Origin: Odobenus rosmarus divergens
Taxonomy: Eukaryota > Chordata > Mammalia > Carnivora > Odobenidae
Direction of reading: 5' to 3'
Assembly: GCF_000321225.1 (NCBI RefSeq)
Contig: NW_004450267.1
Location: 5,559,195 to 5,623,194, forward strand
DNA: 64,000 nt
Part shown: piece by piece, positions 45,072-64,000 of the stretch
Numbering within the stretch: position 1 is the stretch's first letter
How the letters are laid out: every line of letters begins with the position of its first letter
Made by a program: the position numbers and the translations under genes
Notes under the pieces: generated by a model
Seen by the model: the letters and a program-made list of their open reading frames with translations, nothing else
What the model was told of the DNA's origin: nothing
The model's database searches: none

Positions 45072-47712
45072 GTAATGGGAGAAGCTTGGGGGATAGCCAG
45101 GTACCCGGGTCCTAGACCCCATCATCTGCCAATGAGATGAGGGCGCAGCCCTGCTCTGCAGCAGCCTCTCAGGAGTGAGGGGTGTCTGTGTTTCTGGGCC
45201 CCACGATGGATCCTGGGGGGCTGAGAGGCTGGGTGAAGAGGTATTTGTGTGTGTATGCGATGGGTGAGGGGCAAGTCGGTGGTGAATTACTGATGCTGCC
45301 ACCTGCCTCAGTGTCTCTGGGTTCTCTGGGACCCAATTAAATGGCCTTTTGGGCTTTTCTTCAACTCATGGGAGACCCCAGGAGCAGTGCCTGCCAGGTT
45401 TTGGGTGTAGTCTTTTATGGGCACTGAGTCGTTGTTCCCTGGACATTCCTGCTTACTTTCCGAATATGCATATCAAGCTAAATGTCCTTGCTTGCTTTAG
45501 AAAAGATGATCACTGTATTCATGGGGCCGCTTCCCTTCTTGGAGATCAAGCACTTTCTCTCTTGGTCGGCAGAGGGCGGTAGCTGACAGGACAAAGGGGG
45601 ACAGAAAAGGTGGAGGGTGTTTTCCAGGCCTAGGAGAAGGGGTCCAAGAACTGGCCTGAGCTCTGACCTCTGACCATGCTTTGCTTTTCCACACAGCCTT
45701 TTCCAACTGGATTGCTCAGCAAGCTGCTGAGGCTTGTTCTTACCCAACATCTAAGGGAAGAGTTAGGCGTGGGGTTCTGATAGATTTGGGGCACATCTTT
45801 TGGGGGCAACTAGAATTTTTAATTTGGCCATTCTGATCCAGCAGCCCCTATCTTACAGTAAAGGGAGTAATTTTGCTTAAATTGTTCCCTAAAGTCAGGT
45901 CCCTGGGGCTCCTTCAGAGTGGTGCCTGGTGGGAAGTAGGCAGTAGGCTTCTCTGAGCCATGGGCATTGTCTGCCAGGGTTTGAGGAAAAGTCATTTCCA
46001 GTGTGACCTCATCCTGACTTCATCTTGTTCATTAGCTCTGACCCCAGCCTCAGACTGGTGATTCACTGGACCAAGGGGACGCTGTACCTGGCTGGCTCCA
46101 CAAGCTTTGGGTGGTGGGTGACACAGCGCTGGGTAAGAGGGACTGAGTGCTGGGAGTGTCCACCAATACCCACACCCCCTACCTACCTTCTTACCACCCC
46201 CCCCCCCCCGGCCATGGGGTCAGAGCAGGAAATGGCTGACCTTTCAGATAACCTTCCTGTGAGGAAGATCGAGTACTAAGAGAGGTCCTGGAAAGAGAGC
46301 CTAAGATGCTAACTCCCCAAAACTGTCACCCAGCTGCCTGCCCCATCAGCCAGCTGGGGTCCCAGGGCCAGTAGCCAGCTGGATAGGGACAAGAGAGCAG
46401 TGTACAAGAAGCGGGCTCCCTGGGCATGGCTGCTGGGGGGGGTGTTGCTGAGGGAGACTGCGAGGACTTCCTGCAGCTGTCAGGTGTGTCTGGGAGCTGT
46501 AGTGAGGGGGGTGTAAGGGCAGCTGGCACTCTTGAGGGGGGGCAGGGGGGATCATTTGTCAGCTGCAGGAACATGGGGGGCCTATGGGGGCTTGATGGAG
46601 TGTCTCCAGTTCCTTTTAGCTGAGGCTGTTGTCTGTGCGTGGGGGTGCTATACAAGAAACATCCTATAGTCTGGAATCCTTGCTCTGGGGTGGGGGCATC
46701 ACAGCAGGGTCTAGGGGCATATTTGTTTATTTTGAGGGGGTTTTGGATCTTAGCCAGCTGGTCTGGGGGAGGAGGCACCCTGGATGTTGTGGGCAGTGCA
46801 AGGCAACCCCAGGGGAGGGGGTGGAGATTCCTCACCCCCACAGCCCCCCCTTGTTCTTGGCTGGACTGCCCCACTCTGGCAGGCTGCCGGCCTCCTATTT
46901 CCGTCGGGCACCAGGGTAACAGGGCCACATTAGGGCCTGAGCCAGGAGACGCCCAGCCAAGGCTTGGACTTGGCGATGGGGGAGGGTCTCTGAAGGGTCT
47001 GCCTACAGGCCCCAGGAATGACTGTCCAGGGTCCAAGCCCCCAACTCAGGCGGTGTTCTAGCCCCCACAGCCCCAGACAAGCCCATGTGGAAGCCTGTAG
47101 TAGCCCCTCTTTGTGCATTGCTGCTTGATTCGCATAGCCCCCACCCTAAAATCCCAGGAGTTGTCTGCAACTATGGGGGCTGGGGTGGAAGCCAGAGACA
47201 GGGGGCCTTGTGTATGGGGAGGCAGGGGGGCCAGCGCGGGTGGCTGGGAGGAAGAGTCCCCCCATTCCCGCCACCCTCTTGGCAGTGATTCAGAAAGGTC
47301 CTTTTTCAGCCAGTGTCAGAGCTGCTCAGCTGGGGAGGGAGGGAGGGAGGGAGGAGGGAGGGAGGGCGGTCAGGCGGGGGAGCCCGGGAGTAGGGCTGAG
47401 CTGTGACCACTGCACTGAAGAGAAGTCAGAGAAACAGGACAGAGGACATGGGCTGCAGCCGGGAAAAGAGCTAACCTGCTCCTGCCAAACTAGCCAGCTG
47501 TGGAAACAGCTGTGCAGCCGAGAAAGGGAGCCCACCCTGTTCTAATGCCCCATTTCCCACCCCTGGTGTGGGATTTGGGGGACTCCTGGGCCAGACCTGT
47601 GGTCAGCTTCCATCCTGGGCAGAACCTTGAATTCAGGAGCTAAAGCCCTTGCTCCCCCTACTTCTTGGGCCAGAGCCCCAGTGACCTGGTCAGGGGGTCC
47701 AGCTCCGTGGAG
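45072..47712. other. TNK2 intron between alternative first exons
   Basis: GC-rich unique sequence with a C run at 46197-46209 and a GGGA-rich tandem repeat at 47333-47371. No exon other than the alternative ones is recognised. Confidence 0.55.
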
Positions 47713-47790
47713 ATGCCGGCGGCTCGTCGCTTCCCTGGCCTAGAGCTCTCCTTTCCTCTCCTGGCCAGACTACGGCGACGCCTGTACACA
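47713..47790 (+). CDS. TNK2: TNK2 alternative first coding exon 'MPAARR'
   Basis: ATG at 47713; 26 codons starting MPAARRFPGLELSF and ending LRRRLYT, in phase 0, before a strong donor GTGAGT at 47791. Joined to 51548 it continues [12 protein letters not shown], adding 32 residues before the canonical Met. I recall the same start in a longer human TNK2 isoform. The segment is rich in Leu and Arg (LARLRRRL) and could act as a short amphipathic or basic targeting stretch, which is inference only. Confidence 0.82.
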
Positions 47791-50037
47791 GTGAGTGGGG
47801 GCTGGGGGTGTGGGTAGGACTGACCAGGGACTGGGTCAGCACCGCCCCCCCCAGAGCCAGCAGTTCACTGAGGGGCAGAGTACAGGACTGGCAATGGCTG
47901 AGGGCTTGATAGGGGTTCTGGGCTCGGGGCCTCTCCCCTCGGCTGCTGCATTCTGGTTGGTGAGTGTGTTAGGAGAATGTACGCAGGAAGTGTGCGCGCC
48001 AGGAGAGCACCACGCCAGGCATCAGACACAGGTGTGGGACTGCGGGTGTGTCGGGGGCCAGGCACACCCACAACCAGAGAGTGTGAGCCGGGTGGGGGAG
48101 AAGCCGGGGCAGTGCCCTCCCTGTGCTCCACAGACAAAGAAACTTGCTGTGGAAGGGGCAGTTAGTGGAGGGGAGGGGGCTTGTCCTGGCTCACCCAGGC
48201 CCAGGCAGTAGAGACAAGACTGAGACCCTGATTGCTTGCTTCTCACTGGGATCCCGGTGTTCTTCCAGTTGCCCGCACACCCCTCCGCAGAGCAAGCCTG
48301 TTCCTGGGGCTGGAGAGCGGGGAGGGGAGTGTCCAGCTGAGCAGGGAGATCTGTTCGCTGTTGTCTCGGGGAAAAGAAACAGGCCAGACTGTGCTTTCTG
48401 AGCAGCTTCAGGGGAAGGGCTCTGTGTCTCCCGCAGTCCTGACCACCCAGGGCATGGCTTTGAGCTGCTCTGAGGAGCTGCTGCCTCCAGAGCAGGGTGG
48501 GAGTGGGGAGCCTGGAGCTCTGAGACTTGGAGACTGGGCAAGAAGAGGAGGGGGTCTGTGGACTGCTTTGCCCCGCCGGCAGGCACATCTTAGGGCACGC
48601 AGGGGGTGCGGTCTCTTTGCCCCAGGGACAGGGCCGTGATGATGGAAGTCCTGGCCGGCCCTGCACGGCCAGGCTGCCGAGAGCTCCGGCCTGGGTCGGT
48701 GATTTTCACAGTGCGCCCTTGGGGCCGCCTTCTGGAAAACAGCAGTGTTCTGCCCTCTCATGTCCACACTCCCTTGTGCGGAACAGATAGTTTTGTTGAG
48801 GATAAATGACTTAATACAGCTAGATACTTAGAACCATGCCTAGCGTATAGTAAGTATCAAGTGTTAGAGTTATTTTTATTGTTATTCTTCTTAAATAAAA
48901 TTAATAGAAATGTGTCCTTTTTACCGGTAAGTGTGTGTGTATAGTCAGTCAACATGATGTCACCTATAGTATGAAGGAGAAATGAAAGTGAGGATAACAT
49001 TTCAGGTAGTCTGATATGTCGGGATGTTCTGACATGAAGTAGTCAGTGCGGAGCCCTCCAGTAGAACCACCATGGAGGCAGCGCCTGCAAATGCTGACTG
49101 ACAGGGGGGTTTGGAAATCATAAAGGTGGGTTGCCTTCCGTGACGTTTTTCGGATTAGCAAACAACTTTTGGTAAGTTCTGAACAAAACAAAGGCCAGTT
49201 TTCCCTCAGTGTATGTGTTAGTTCCATTCCAGGAGGATTCAGTATGTATCTAGACTGCAAAATACTTTTTTGTTCATATGTAAGATGGAATTCAGTTCTA
49301 GGGTTAGGTGATTGTAAACCAGATTTTCACCTGCATGAACTAAGTTGTGTGGGATTTGGGACAGTGGGTGAGATTGCTCTGTATGTTACAGGATAACTTG
49401 TGTTCTTGTCTCCCAACCACTCACTAAATGCTACTCGCAGCCCCCCAACATGATGACAACCAAGAATGTCCCCTAGGGGGCCGTACAGCCCTCATGAGAA
49501 CTGTCTGGGTAAAGGGTCACAGCTTGAAATTTGGAAACCTCCCCCTGTAGCCCAGCTGCCTTGGTGGAGGAGCCAGGGTTTGAACTGAGGGCCTCTCACT
49601 CCCGTGTGTCGCTCTTTGTACTGTCCTGAGCTGCCAGAGAGGGTCTGAAGTCCTGCCACTGGCCGCCGGGAGCTGTGGGGTCAGGAGGTGCATGCTCGGC
49701 TTGAGCTGCAAGAGTCTGCTTCTCTGAGTGTGCCCTGTGATCAGAGCTGGGCGCCGAGGCCACCTCTGACTTGTTGGGGGGGGGTGTTGAGGGGTCGCTG
49801 GCCTCTTCCCTCTTGTGGGTCTTCTTTGGTGGGGGACTGAATGCAGGTCAGCCCTCAGCTCTGAGGTGTCTGACTTGGACAAGGATGGGTTCAGGTCCAG
49901 CGGGCCAGGCTGCTTCGTTTCAGGGGTGCCCCACTGTCCTCTTTCTCTGGGCCACAGAGAGTGTAGGTCAGAGGTCGCTCACTGGTGGCCCATTGGCTGA
50001 TGATAGCGTGCACTTGTGTTTTGCTTGGCCAGCACAG

Positions 50038-50074
<37 letters not shown>

Positions 50075-50480
50075 TTCAAACTTGAATTGGTTGACATAAA
50101 GAAGTCAGGAGAAAGATGTAATGTTAAGTGAAAACAAGGAACAAAATGGTGTGCTTGATGGGTGAATGTTTGTGTGGGGGAAAAACAGTCTGGAAGGATA
50201 TGTAGAAGTCCTTTATGGCAGCTGGCTCTGTGGATGGGGGGCTAGGGGGCTCTGCAATAGGGCAGGGAATGAGACTTCAGGGCTCCTGTGTGCCTTTTGA
50301 ATATTTTACCATGTGCATATATTATCTTTTCGAAAAGAATTTTACTGGTGAGATTTCACATCTAGATTCAGATTTCTAGTATTTCTTGAAAAAATTGAAA
50401 GCTTTAACAACACTGGGCAGCGGTCTGCGGTGACAGCTGTCGATGGAGCTAAGCAAGGCTGCCTCTTAGAGCCAGCATCT
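47791..50480. other. TNK2 intron, unique sequence with MIR and MER20-like pieces
   Basis: A MIR end lies at about 48800-48885 (GAACCATGCCTAGCGTATAG). A MER20-like piece lies at about 49425-49500 (TAAATGCTACTCGCAGCCCC, ACAACCAAGAATGTCCCC). Long open frames at 47.8-48.8 kb on both strands look like chance frames in GC-rich DNA. Confidence 0.55.
50041..50072. repeat. (TG)16 microsatellite
   Basis: An uninterrupted GT dinucleotide run of 32 bases, likely polymorphic. Confidence 0.97.
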
Positions 50481-50494
50481 AAAAGCCCACCCCA

Positions 50495-50692
50495 GGGGCG
50501 CCTGACTGGCTCAGTCGTTAAGTGTCTGTTTTGGGCTCCGGTCATGATCTCAGGGTCCTGGGATCGAGCCCCACATTGGGCTCCTTGCTCGGCGGGAAGC
50601 CTGCTTCTCCCTCTCCCTCTGCCTGCCGCTCCGCCTGCTTGTGCATGCTCTCTCAGTCAAATAAATAAATAAAATCTTTAAAAAAAAAAAAT
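50495..50692 (+). repeat. Can-SINE
   Basis: Head GGGCGCCTGACTGGCTCAGT and tail AAATAAATAAATAAAATCTT. The target-site duplication AAAAGCCCACCCCAG is perfect on both sides. Confidence 0.95.
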
Positions 50693-50921
50693 AAAAGCCC
50701 ACCCCAGCCTCTGCGCCCCTTTTGTCTTCCACTGGTGTGGTCCTGATGGCATTCGAGCGGTCTCCTGTGGGATGGTCTTTGGATCTGCGGGGAGAGGCTC
50801 TGGTGATGTCAGGCATTGGGTGGAACTTAGAGCTCATCTGGTCCACAGTGCTTTCTCTGTGGTCCATCAGGTCTGGGGAACCAATGGATGGGTCTCAAGG
50901 GACCCTGCACCACCACCCCCC

Positions 50922-51170
50922 AATAAAAAATATATATCTATTTTAAGTAGGTGCCACACCCAGAATGGAGCCCAGTGTGGGGCTCGAACGCGCAACCCTA
51001 AGATCAAGACCTGAGCTGAGATCAAGAATTGGACACTTAACCAACTGAGCCACCCCGGCGCTCCTAAAAATGTTTTATTTTTAAGTAATATTTACACCCA
51101 GTGTGGAGCTCCAACTCACAACCCTGATCAATAGTCACATGTTCTACGGACTGAGCCAGCCTGCTACTCC
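50922..51170 (-). repeat. Two adjacent short Can-SINE variants
   Basis: 50922-51064 (GGTGCCACACCCAGAATGGA, end GAGCCACCCCGGCGCTCC) and 51066-51170 (TATTTACACCCAGTGTGGAG, end GAGCCAGCCTGCTACTCC), both in reverse. Confidence 0.85.
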
Positions 51171-51547
51171 TCCCCAGTTTTTTAATGAAAACTTTATGAG
51201 TAAGAATGTGTCTGTTTTCCTGGAGACACAATCAGTGGTTTTCGTGGTTCTCAAAGGGTTTGTGACTCTGAGAACAGAGAGGTTGATCTCCGGTCACTAC
51301 AAAGTTTGGGCTTAAGACCCCGACGCCAGAGCTCGGGCTGTATTGCAACTGCCCCAGTTCTATCCTTGTTGCGGGTGGGAAGAGGGGTCCAGGGCATTCC
51401 GTACAGTTTTGGGGAGCAAGAAGGTGATTCGAGCCCTTCGTTGAAGCAGCAGAGTAGGACGTGGGTGAGCCCGGGGCACTCGGGGCGGTCTTGCCTGCTA
51501 CCTCCCTGTACCCCTTGGTCCCTTGAGCCATTCTTCCCTCCCCACAG

Positions 51548-59310
<7,763 letters not shown>

Positions 59311-59399
59311 TAGGGAGCGCGGGGCCACGCCTGCACTGCCTTGAAGGGTGCAGGGTGGGGATGGAGGGGCCTGCTGGCTGAGCACTCTTCTGCCTCCAG

Positions 59400-59430
59400 G
59401 GTTCCCATGACGTCGCAGGCCGTGCAGTAA
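59400..59430 (+). CDS. TNK2: Candidate alternative terminal TNK2 exon
   Basis: After a C/T-rich tract ending TCTGCCTCCAG at 59399, the base at 59400 completes the split Arg codon of the preceding exon. The frame then reads VPMTSQAVQ and stops with TAA at 59428-59430. Use of this acceptor would end the protein within the SH3 domain, leaving SAM and kinase but removing CRIB, proline-rich and UBA parts. It is a prediction from the acceptor and the frame only; I do not know whether it is used. No AATAAA is obvious within a few hundred bases. Confidence 0.4.
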
Positions 59431-62400
59431 GGGGAGGACGGGCCTGGCTTCACTCTTGAGCGCCTGGGGTTAAGTACCAGATGCCGCTGCTCCAAGGGAA
59501 TTTCCCTGCCCAGCACCACCTCCTTTACCCTCTTCCCACTCGGCTCCGGCCCTGGCTGTGTGGGTCAGAGCCAAGCTGCCCTATGGTGAGGCATAGGAAG
59601 TGGCTCAGCTTGCCCTCAGGGCCACAACTAGGGACTCTGGAGCTCCTGAACATTCCTCTCATCTTCTCCCCCCTTCCCTTCCCGCCTCCTCCCAGGACAG
59701 GGACTCTTGATTGCCCACCTGGTACCTATCAGCAAAAGTACCCCAAAGCAACCCACCATCTTCCAGGCAGCCTCTGTCCTCCCACTGAGCCCCACTGCCC
59801 CCTCGGGGACTCCCCTCCGTTCTCTGCTGGGCTGCCCACCTGGGCTCCTTTGCCCCCAGTCCCCCTCCCAGGGCTCTCTGTTCCTGACCCCTCCCCCTGC
59901 CAGACACCTGGGATGCTTGTCTCTGCCTCCAGGCCCTGAGTCATGTCTCCTTCCTGCAGCCCCTGTTGAAGCCCTTCTGCCCAGGAGGCCCTACCCACCA
60001 CTCACCCCACCCTCTGTTATCTGATCCCCAGGGCGGCTGAGAAACTGGTTGGGGCAGGGCAGGCTTGAGGTGCCTTTGGGGTAGGGGGTGAGCATGGAGG
60101 ACCAGGAAGAGGAGCAAGGCAGAGGAAATCCCCTGTGCTCCCAGCTTCTGTGACTCAGAGCCAGGCAGGGATGGGGGCAGGGGTCGCTTCCCACAGAGCC
60201 CTTTCTATCCGGGCCTCAGGTTTGGGGGTCTGGGGCTTTTAGTTAAATCCTGTGCCTCATGAGGGTTGGTAAGAGAGGAGAGCTCTAGGTTGAGTCAGAG
60301 TGATGGAGTAGGCCTTGGAGCCCAGGGTGGTTCTGGAGGAACATGACCTGCCCTCACTGTGGCACCAGCACCTCTTCCCCAGACAAGGGCTCCCCTAGCT
60401 TTTGGGCCCAGTATCTGGGACTACAAAGGATGTAGCAATGAGTTGTGGGGGTGGAGGTTTGGGGAGTTAGTGCAGAAAAGCAGAAAGCTTCTAGGAGGAG
60501 AGAGGCACAGGCGTCAGGAAGGAAGATAGTGTGTGAGTTTGGGGCTGGGGGCCCGACGGGACTATAGGCATGGCTCTCCGGGGAGCATTCTTGGAAATAG
60601 AAAGATTAGGGTCAGGGCCTATCTGGGCGGGGGGGCATGGCAGGGCCTTAAGTCAGAAGTCTGGACCTATACCTATTCCCACCCCCAGGAGCCCGAGGAC
60701 CTTGGACCTGACCCTTCTTGTGCACCATAGCCCTCAGGTCTTTATTTCCCCCCATCCCTTGCTGTCAGTGGGGGCCCAGTGTTCCCCAGGGGGTGACTCA
60801 GTTGCTGCTTGTGTTCTGGGGTGTGTGTCTCTGGAGCTGGTGCCCTGGGTTACCACCAGAGCTAGGCGGGCAGCAGGTGGGGCCCTGGGGGAGCCACTCC
60901 TCTTGGGAGGCACCGTGGCCGTGCCCTGCCCCACCCTTGCGTCCCAGGCCCCCCTGCTGCCTGCCAGTGTGGGCTCGCTGGGCTCCTCCTCCAGGGCCAA
61001 GGCCGACTTGGACCACAGTGCCTGTTCGTGGTTCCTGGAGCTGCTCAGGAGGTGGGAGGTGAGGGGCAGGAGGCCACAACAGCCGGTGAGGCTTTGGGGG
61101 CGGGCCTGTCTGGGGGCTCTGCCCTGCCCCCTTGTTTTCTCGGTGCCCAAATGTCTCTTGTGTTTGTTTGGCTGACTGTCTCCATGTCTCCGGGTGGAGG
61201 GGCTCTCTGTTCACCTGTGTCTTTTGGGTTCTGGGCTTGTATGTGTGGGTCTCTGCTTCCCTGTCTCTTAGCCTGGCTCTCTGCTCTATGTCTGCTCCTC
61301 CGTCAACCGTGGATTCCCCTTGTGGAAGCGGTGCCGGTGTTCGTTTCCAGGTCGAGCCTGGGATCCCCTCGTTCCCTGGCTCCATGCTTCTCGGGGTGCC
61401 AGGCAGTGGGCAGAGAGAGGACACCCAGATGTTCTGTCGAGCTTGTGAGGTGCTGTCGAGATGGAGGGACAAATGACGAATGGGTCTTTTGCGGGGGGGC
61501 CTTGCTTGAAAGCTGGGATGGCCGGCAGCACTTTCATGTTCCAATTTTATAGAACCAGAGAAGGGAGACAGGTTTTGAAATCCATCTTGGGGCCTTGGCC
61601 TGGCCTGGTCCCCGGAGCCTCTGCTTCCAGTGGCAGGTAGGGGAGGGGGAAGCAGGGACCCGGGTTGTCCCTCGAAACCAGGGCTGCCTGGGTTGCTCAG
61701 AGAGAAGTGAGTGGGGCCGTGTTTTGAGCGGAATGTTTAAGCAACATTTATCAGCCGTTTCTGAACTGGACTTACCTTGGGCCAGGACTGGGACGGGGGG
61801 CTGCGATTTCCAGAAGCTGGTCCCAAATAGAGCAGGGGCAGCCTTAGGCAATTCTCAGCTCAGGCCTTGGTTTTTCCCAAGTGCCACTCCACTCCTTGCC
61901 TGTCCCAGGACGCTGACAGGCAGCAGGAAATAGGAAGTTCACGCTGGAGGTGCTGGGCCCTTTTCTCTTCCCGCAGGGACTTCTGCTGTGCCGCAGTGTC
62001 TGCCCACGGGGGGCCTCCCTTGCTGTGGAGACTCTGGTCTGTTTGTGGGGGGAGCAGGTGCGGCCAGGGCAGGCCGGGGGGGGGAAGGGTGGCCTCCCTT
62101 TCTGAGCCGCTGACACCTGGGTCCCACCAGACCTAAGAGGGTTAGGCGGGCAGCGCAGTAGGGCATCGGCCATCTCAGGAGTTACATCTGAGCCTCGTCG
62201 GGAGGACGCTGCTTCTGAGTGTGCTTGGGATGTGACTCCCAAGGATGTCTCTCTCTCTTACACGTGCCCTGCACTCCCACCTCACCTCCCCCGGGAGCAC
62301 AGTGTTTGTGGGAAATGATATCAGGACTCCCAGCAGGCATGGCGGCTCTTGCCTTGGTCGTCCCTGTAATAAAGAGAGGGGGATTGGCGTCTCTCGCTCT

Positions 62401-64000
62401 CTGAAGCCGGTCCCGGGGAGCCACTATGTGAGGACTTGGGCTGTGCTGGCAAAAGGAAAGGGGTGGAGGGAGGGAGTGACCTCCTGGCAGTCTGGCTTTG
62501 CTCAGGGTCCACAGGGAGGACATGGTCACAGGGCCGACCCGGCCTTGGACATGAGTCCAGTCTCCACTGAACTAGCTCTCTACCTCGGCTGCGTCTCTCA
62601 CCCAGGTTAATGAGCGCTTCTGAACATGGGTGGAGAGCAGAGTCCAACGTCCAGCCTGGGGTGGGTGTCTGAGAAAGTCCGTGGAGAGGCACGTGGACCC
62701 GGGGAGCCAGTGGGTACAGGGGGGAGAGGGAGAGCAGCAGCAAGGTCCCCTGCTTCATGGGAGGACTTCCACCACAACCAGCCCCCAGGGGCTGTGGTGC
62801 TGGGGGGCGTTTCTCTTCTCAGAATGGCCCTGCTGTTTTCCGATGGGCTTTGTCCCTTCTTGGGTGTTGTCTTCTCTTCTTCCTTCCTCTCCTGCCCTTG
62901 CCAGCCCAGGGCAGGGTGTAATCACAGGGTTGCTGTGTCTGGTGGTGGGCTGGTCAGCGGCCCTGTTTATAGGGAGGCTGGCCTCCCAGCCCTTCCCTGC
63001 CCCACCTCTCGGCTTCCCAAGCACTGCTGTACTCGTGGGGTTCGACTTGTGATCTCCAGAACAGGCGGTTTGAGGTGATGCTGCTCCCAGTGGGCCACGT
63101 CACCTTTCAGAGGAGGGTCCAGGAGCTCAGCCCCTTGGCCCCTGCGATCTGACTCCAGTTTGGAGGAGACCTTTACGCTCCTGGCTGCACAGATGGGGGT
63201 TGACTGGGTATGCACGCATGTCTGCCACAGCGGCATGAGGCTGTCATTCCGTCTGCCTTGGCTCAGATTCTGCCCACGTTGTCAGGTGTGAGTGATCCCA
63301 GTGGCAGATGGAAGCCACAGCTTGCCATTCGAGGCGTCCAGGAGGGCCCCCTCCTGCCCCAACCCCCAACCCAGGCCCAGGCTTAGACTGCCCCAGCAGA
63401 GGTTTCCTGTCTGAGATCAGAGTGAGGGGCTGGTGGTCCCACAGCCCTGCCTAGAGGTTGTGGAAGGCACTGGAGATACAGAAGGGGTGATGGGATGGCG
63501 TGGATTGCTTTGAGTGCTTCCAAATGCACGAGGGGCTGCATGCAGGAGATATAGTGTGGTTGGAGGGCTTGGCTCCAAGTCCAGTGCTGAGGCCGTGATG
63601 CTCCTTTGGACCCTGCAGCTCAGAATGCCAGGAAACTGGGCTGAAGAGCAAGGTCCGGTGGCCAGAGGGTGGGGGTCCAGGCCTTGCCAGGAGGAAGGAG
63701 GTGAGGCAGCTTTATAGGAAGGGTGCTGGCTTGCCGAGTAACAACTGAATTTGAATCCTGGGTCTGCTACGATCTGTCTGGGAACTGTAGGCAAGTCCTG
63801 TCACTTGTTTGAACCTGTTTCCTTATTTGTAAACGGTAGGAAAAGCTGTCTGACCCACCTAGGTATCTTGGGGTAAGGTGTGTGCAAACAGCTGGGTCCT
63901 GTACCCAGGGAGTGACCAGTCACGGGGCAGGCGGGCTCATGGCACACCCCCTTGGTCTCAGGGCCGTAGCCCTTGGGCCCCCTTCTGCCAAGGTGGTCAC
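59431..64000. other. TNK2 intron to the right edge, no canonical exon found
   Basis: GC-rich unique sequence. I looked for the next TNK2 exon (AENYWWRG, then TLCVGPFPRN in human) and did not find it. A frame of 201 codons (60570-61175) is open but resembles no family. A MIR lies at about 63715-63865 (TTTGAATCCTGGGTCTGCTA, AACCTGTTTCCTTATTTGTA). Confidence 0.6.

Noticed and set aside
60031..60065. Possible next TNK2 exon after CCCCAG at 60031 (AAEKLVGAGQA)
   Set aside because: The phase fits and the first residues faintly resemble AENYWW, but the key Trp residues are missing and a stop comes after about a dozen codons.
60570..61175. Plus-strand open frame of 201 codons in the last TNK2 intron
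   Set aside because: Considered as a missing TNK2 exon, but it lacks the expected AENYWW-type SH3 sequence and any CRIB or proline-rich motif; it also overlaps long frames on the other strand.

Overview
The window is mammalian nuclear DNA, most probably from a non-canid, caniform (arctoid) carnivore such as a bear, pinniped or musteloid. It holds about thirty tRNA-Lys-derived Can-SINEs with the 'GGGGCGCCTGGGTGGCTCAGTC' type head, but none of the young dog SINEC_Cf form and none of the cat-type body. It has the intron-rich, repeat-rich layout of a vertebrate locus. The two protein-coding genes, TFRC and TNK2, are neighbours in human 3q29, and here both lie on the + strand.

Left part (1-7460): the last five coding exons of TFRC (transferrin receptor 1) and its complete 3' UTR. 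The protein part runs from the end of the protease-like domain through the helical/dimerisation domain, including the RGD motif that contacts transferrin, to the stop at 4628. The 3' UTR keeps all five iron-responsive elements (IRE-A to IRE-E), each with intact arms. They are the post-transcriptional iron switch of the gene.

Middle (7460-23085): the intergenic spacer, mostly old LINE-1 (antisense 7465-8865; sense 10150-12385; an L1M/HAL1-like sense copy 12386-15600), hAT-type DNA transposons, MIRs and many Can-SINEs. No gene was recognised here.

Right part (23085-64000): TNK2 (ACK1, a non-receptor tyrosine kinase). A CpG island at about 23.1-24.3 kb, ending in a strong splice donor, is the likely distal promoter and first exon. 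A 20-kb intron follows, packed with L1 and Can-SINEs. Two alternative first coding exons (ATG at 45018 and at 47713) both end in phase 0, so either can join the common exon at 51548, whose own ATG is at 51566. Exons 51548-59309 encode the SAM-like region, the whole kinase domain (Gly loop, Lys158, Thr205 gatekeeper, HRD, DFG, Tyr284) and the first half of the SH3 domain. The rest of SH3, the CRIB motif, the proline-rich region and the UBA domain were not found and should lie beyond the right edge.

The points most worth checking are: a possible short terminal TNK2 exon at 59400-59430 that would give a C-terminally truncated kinase; a degenerate, strictly 3n-spaced repeat in the CpG island that keeps long frames open on both strands without an ATG in the longest ones; Can-SINE stacks that share target-site copies; a perfect 12-bp inverted repeat in a GGATA-rich patch; and poly(A)-like hexamers inside the TFRC IRE region.
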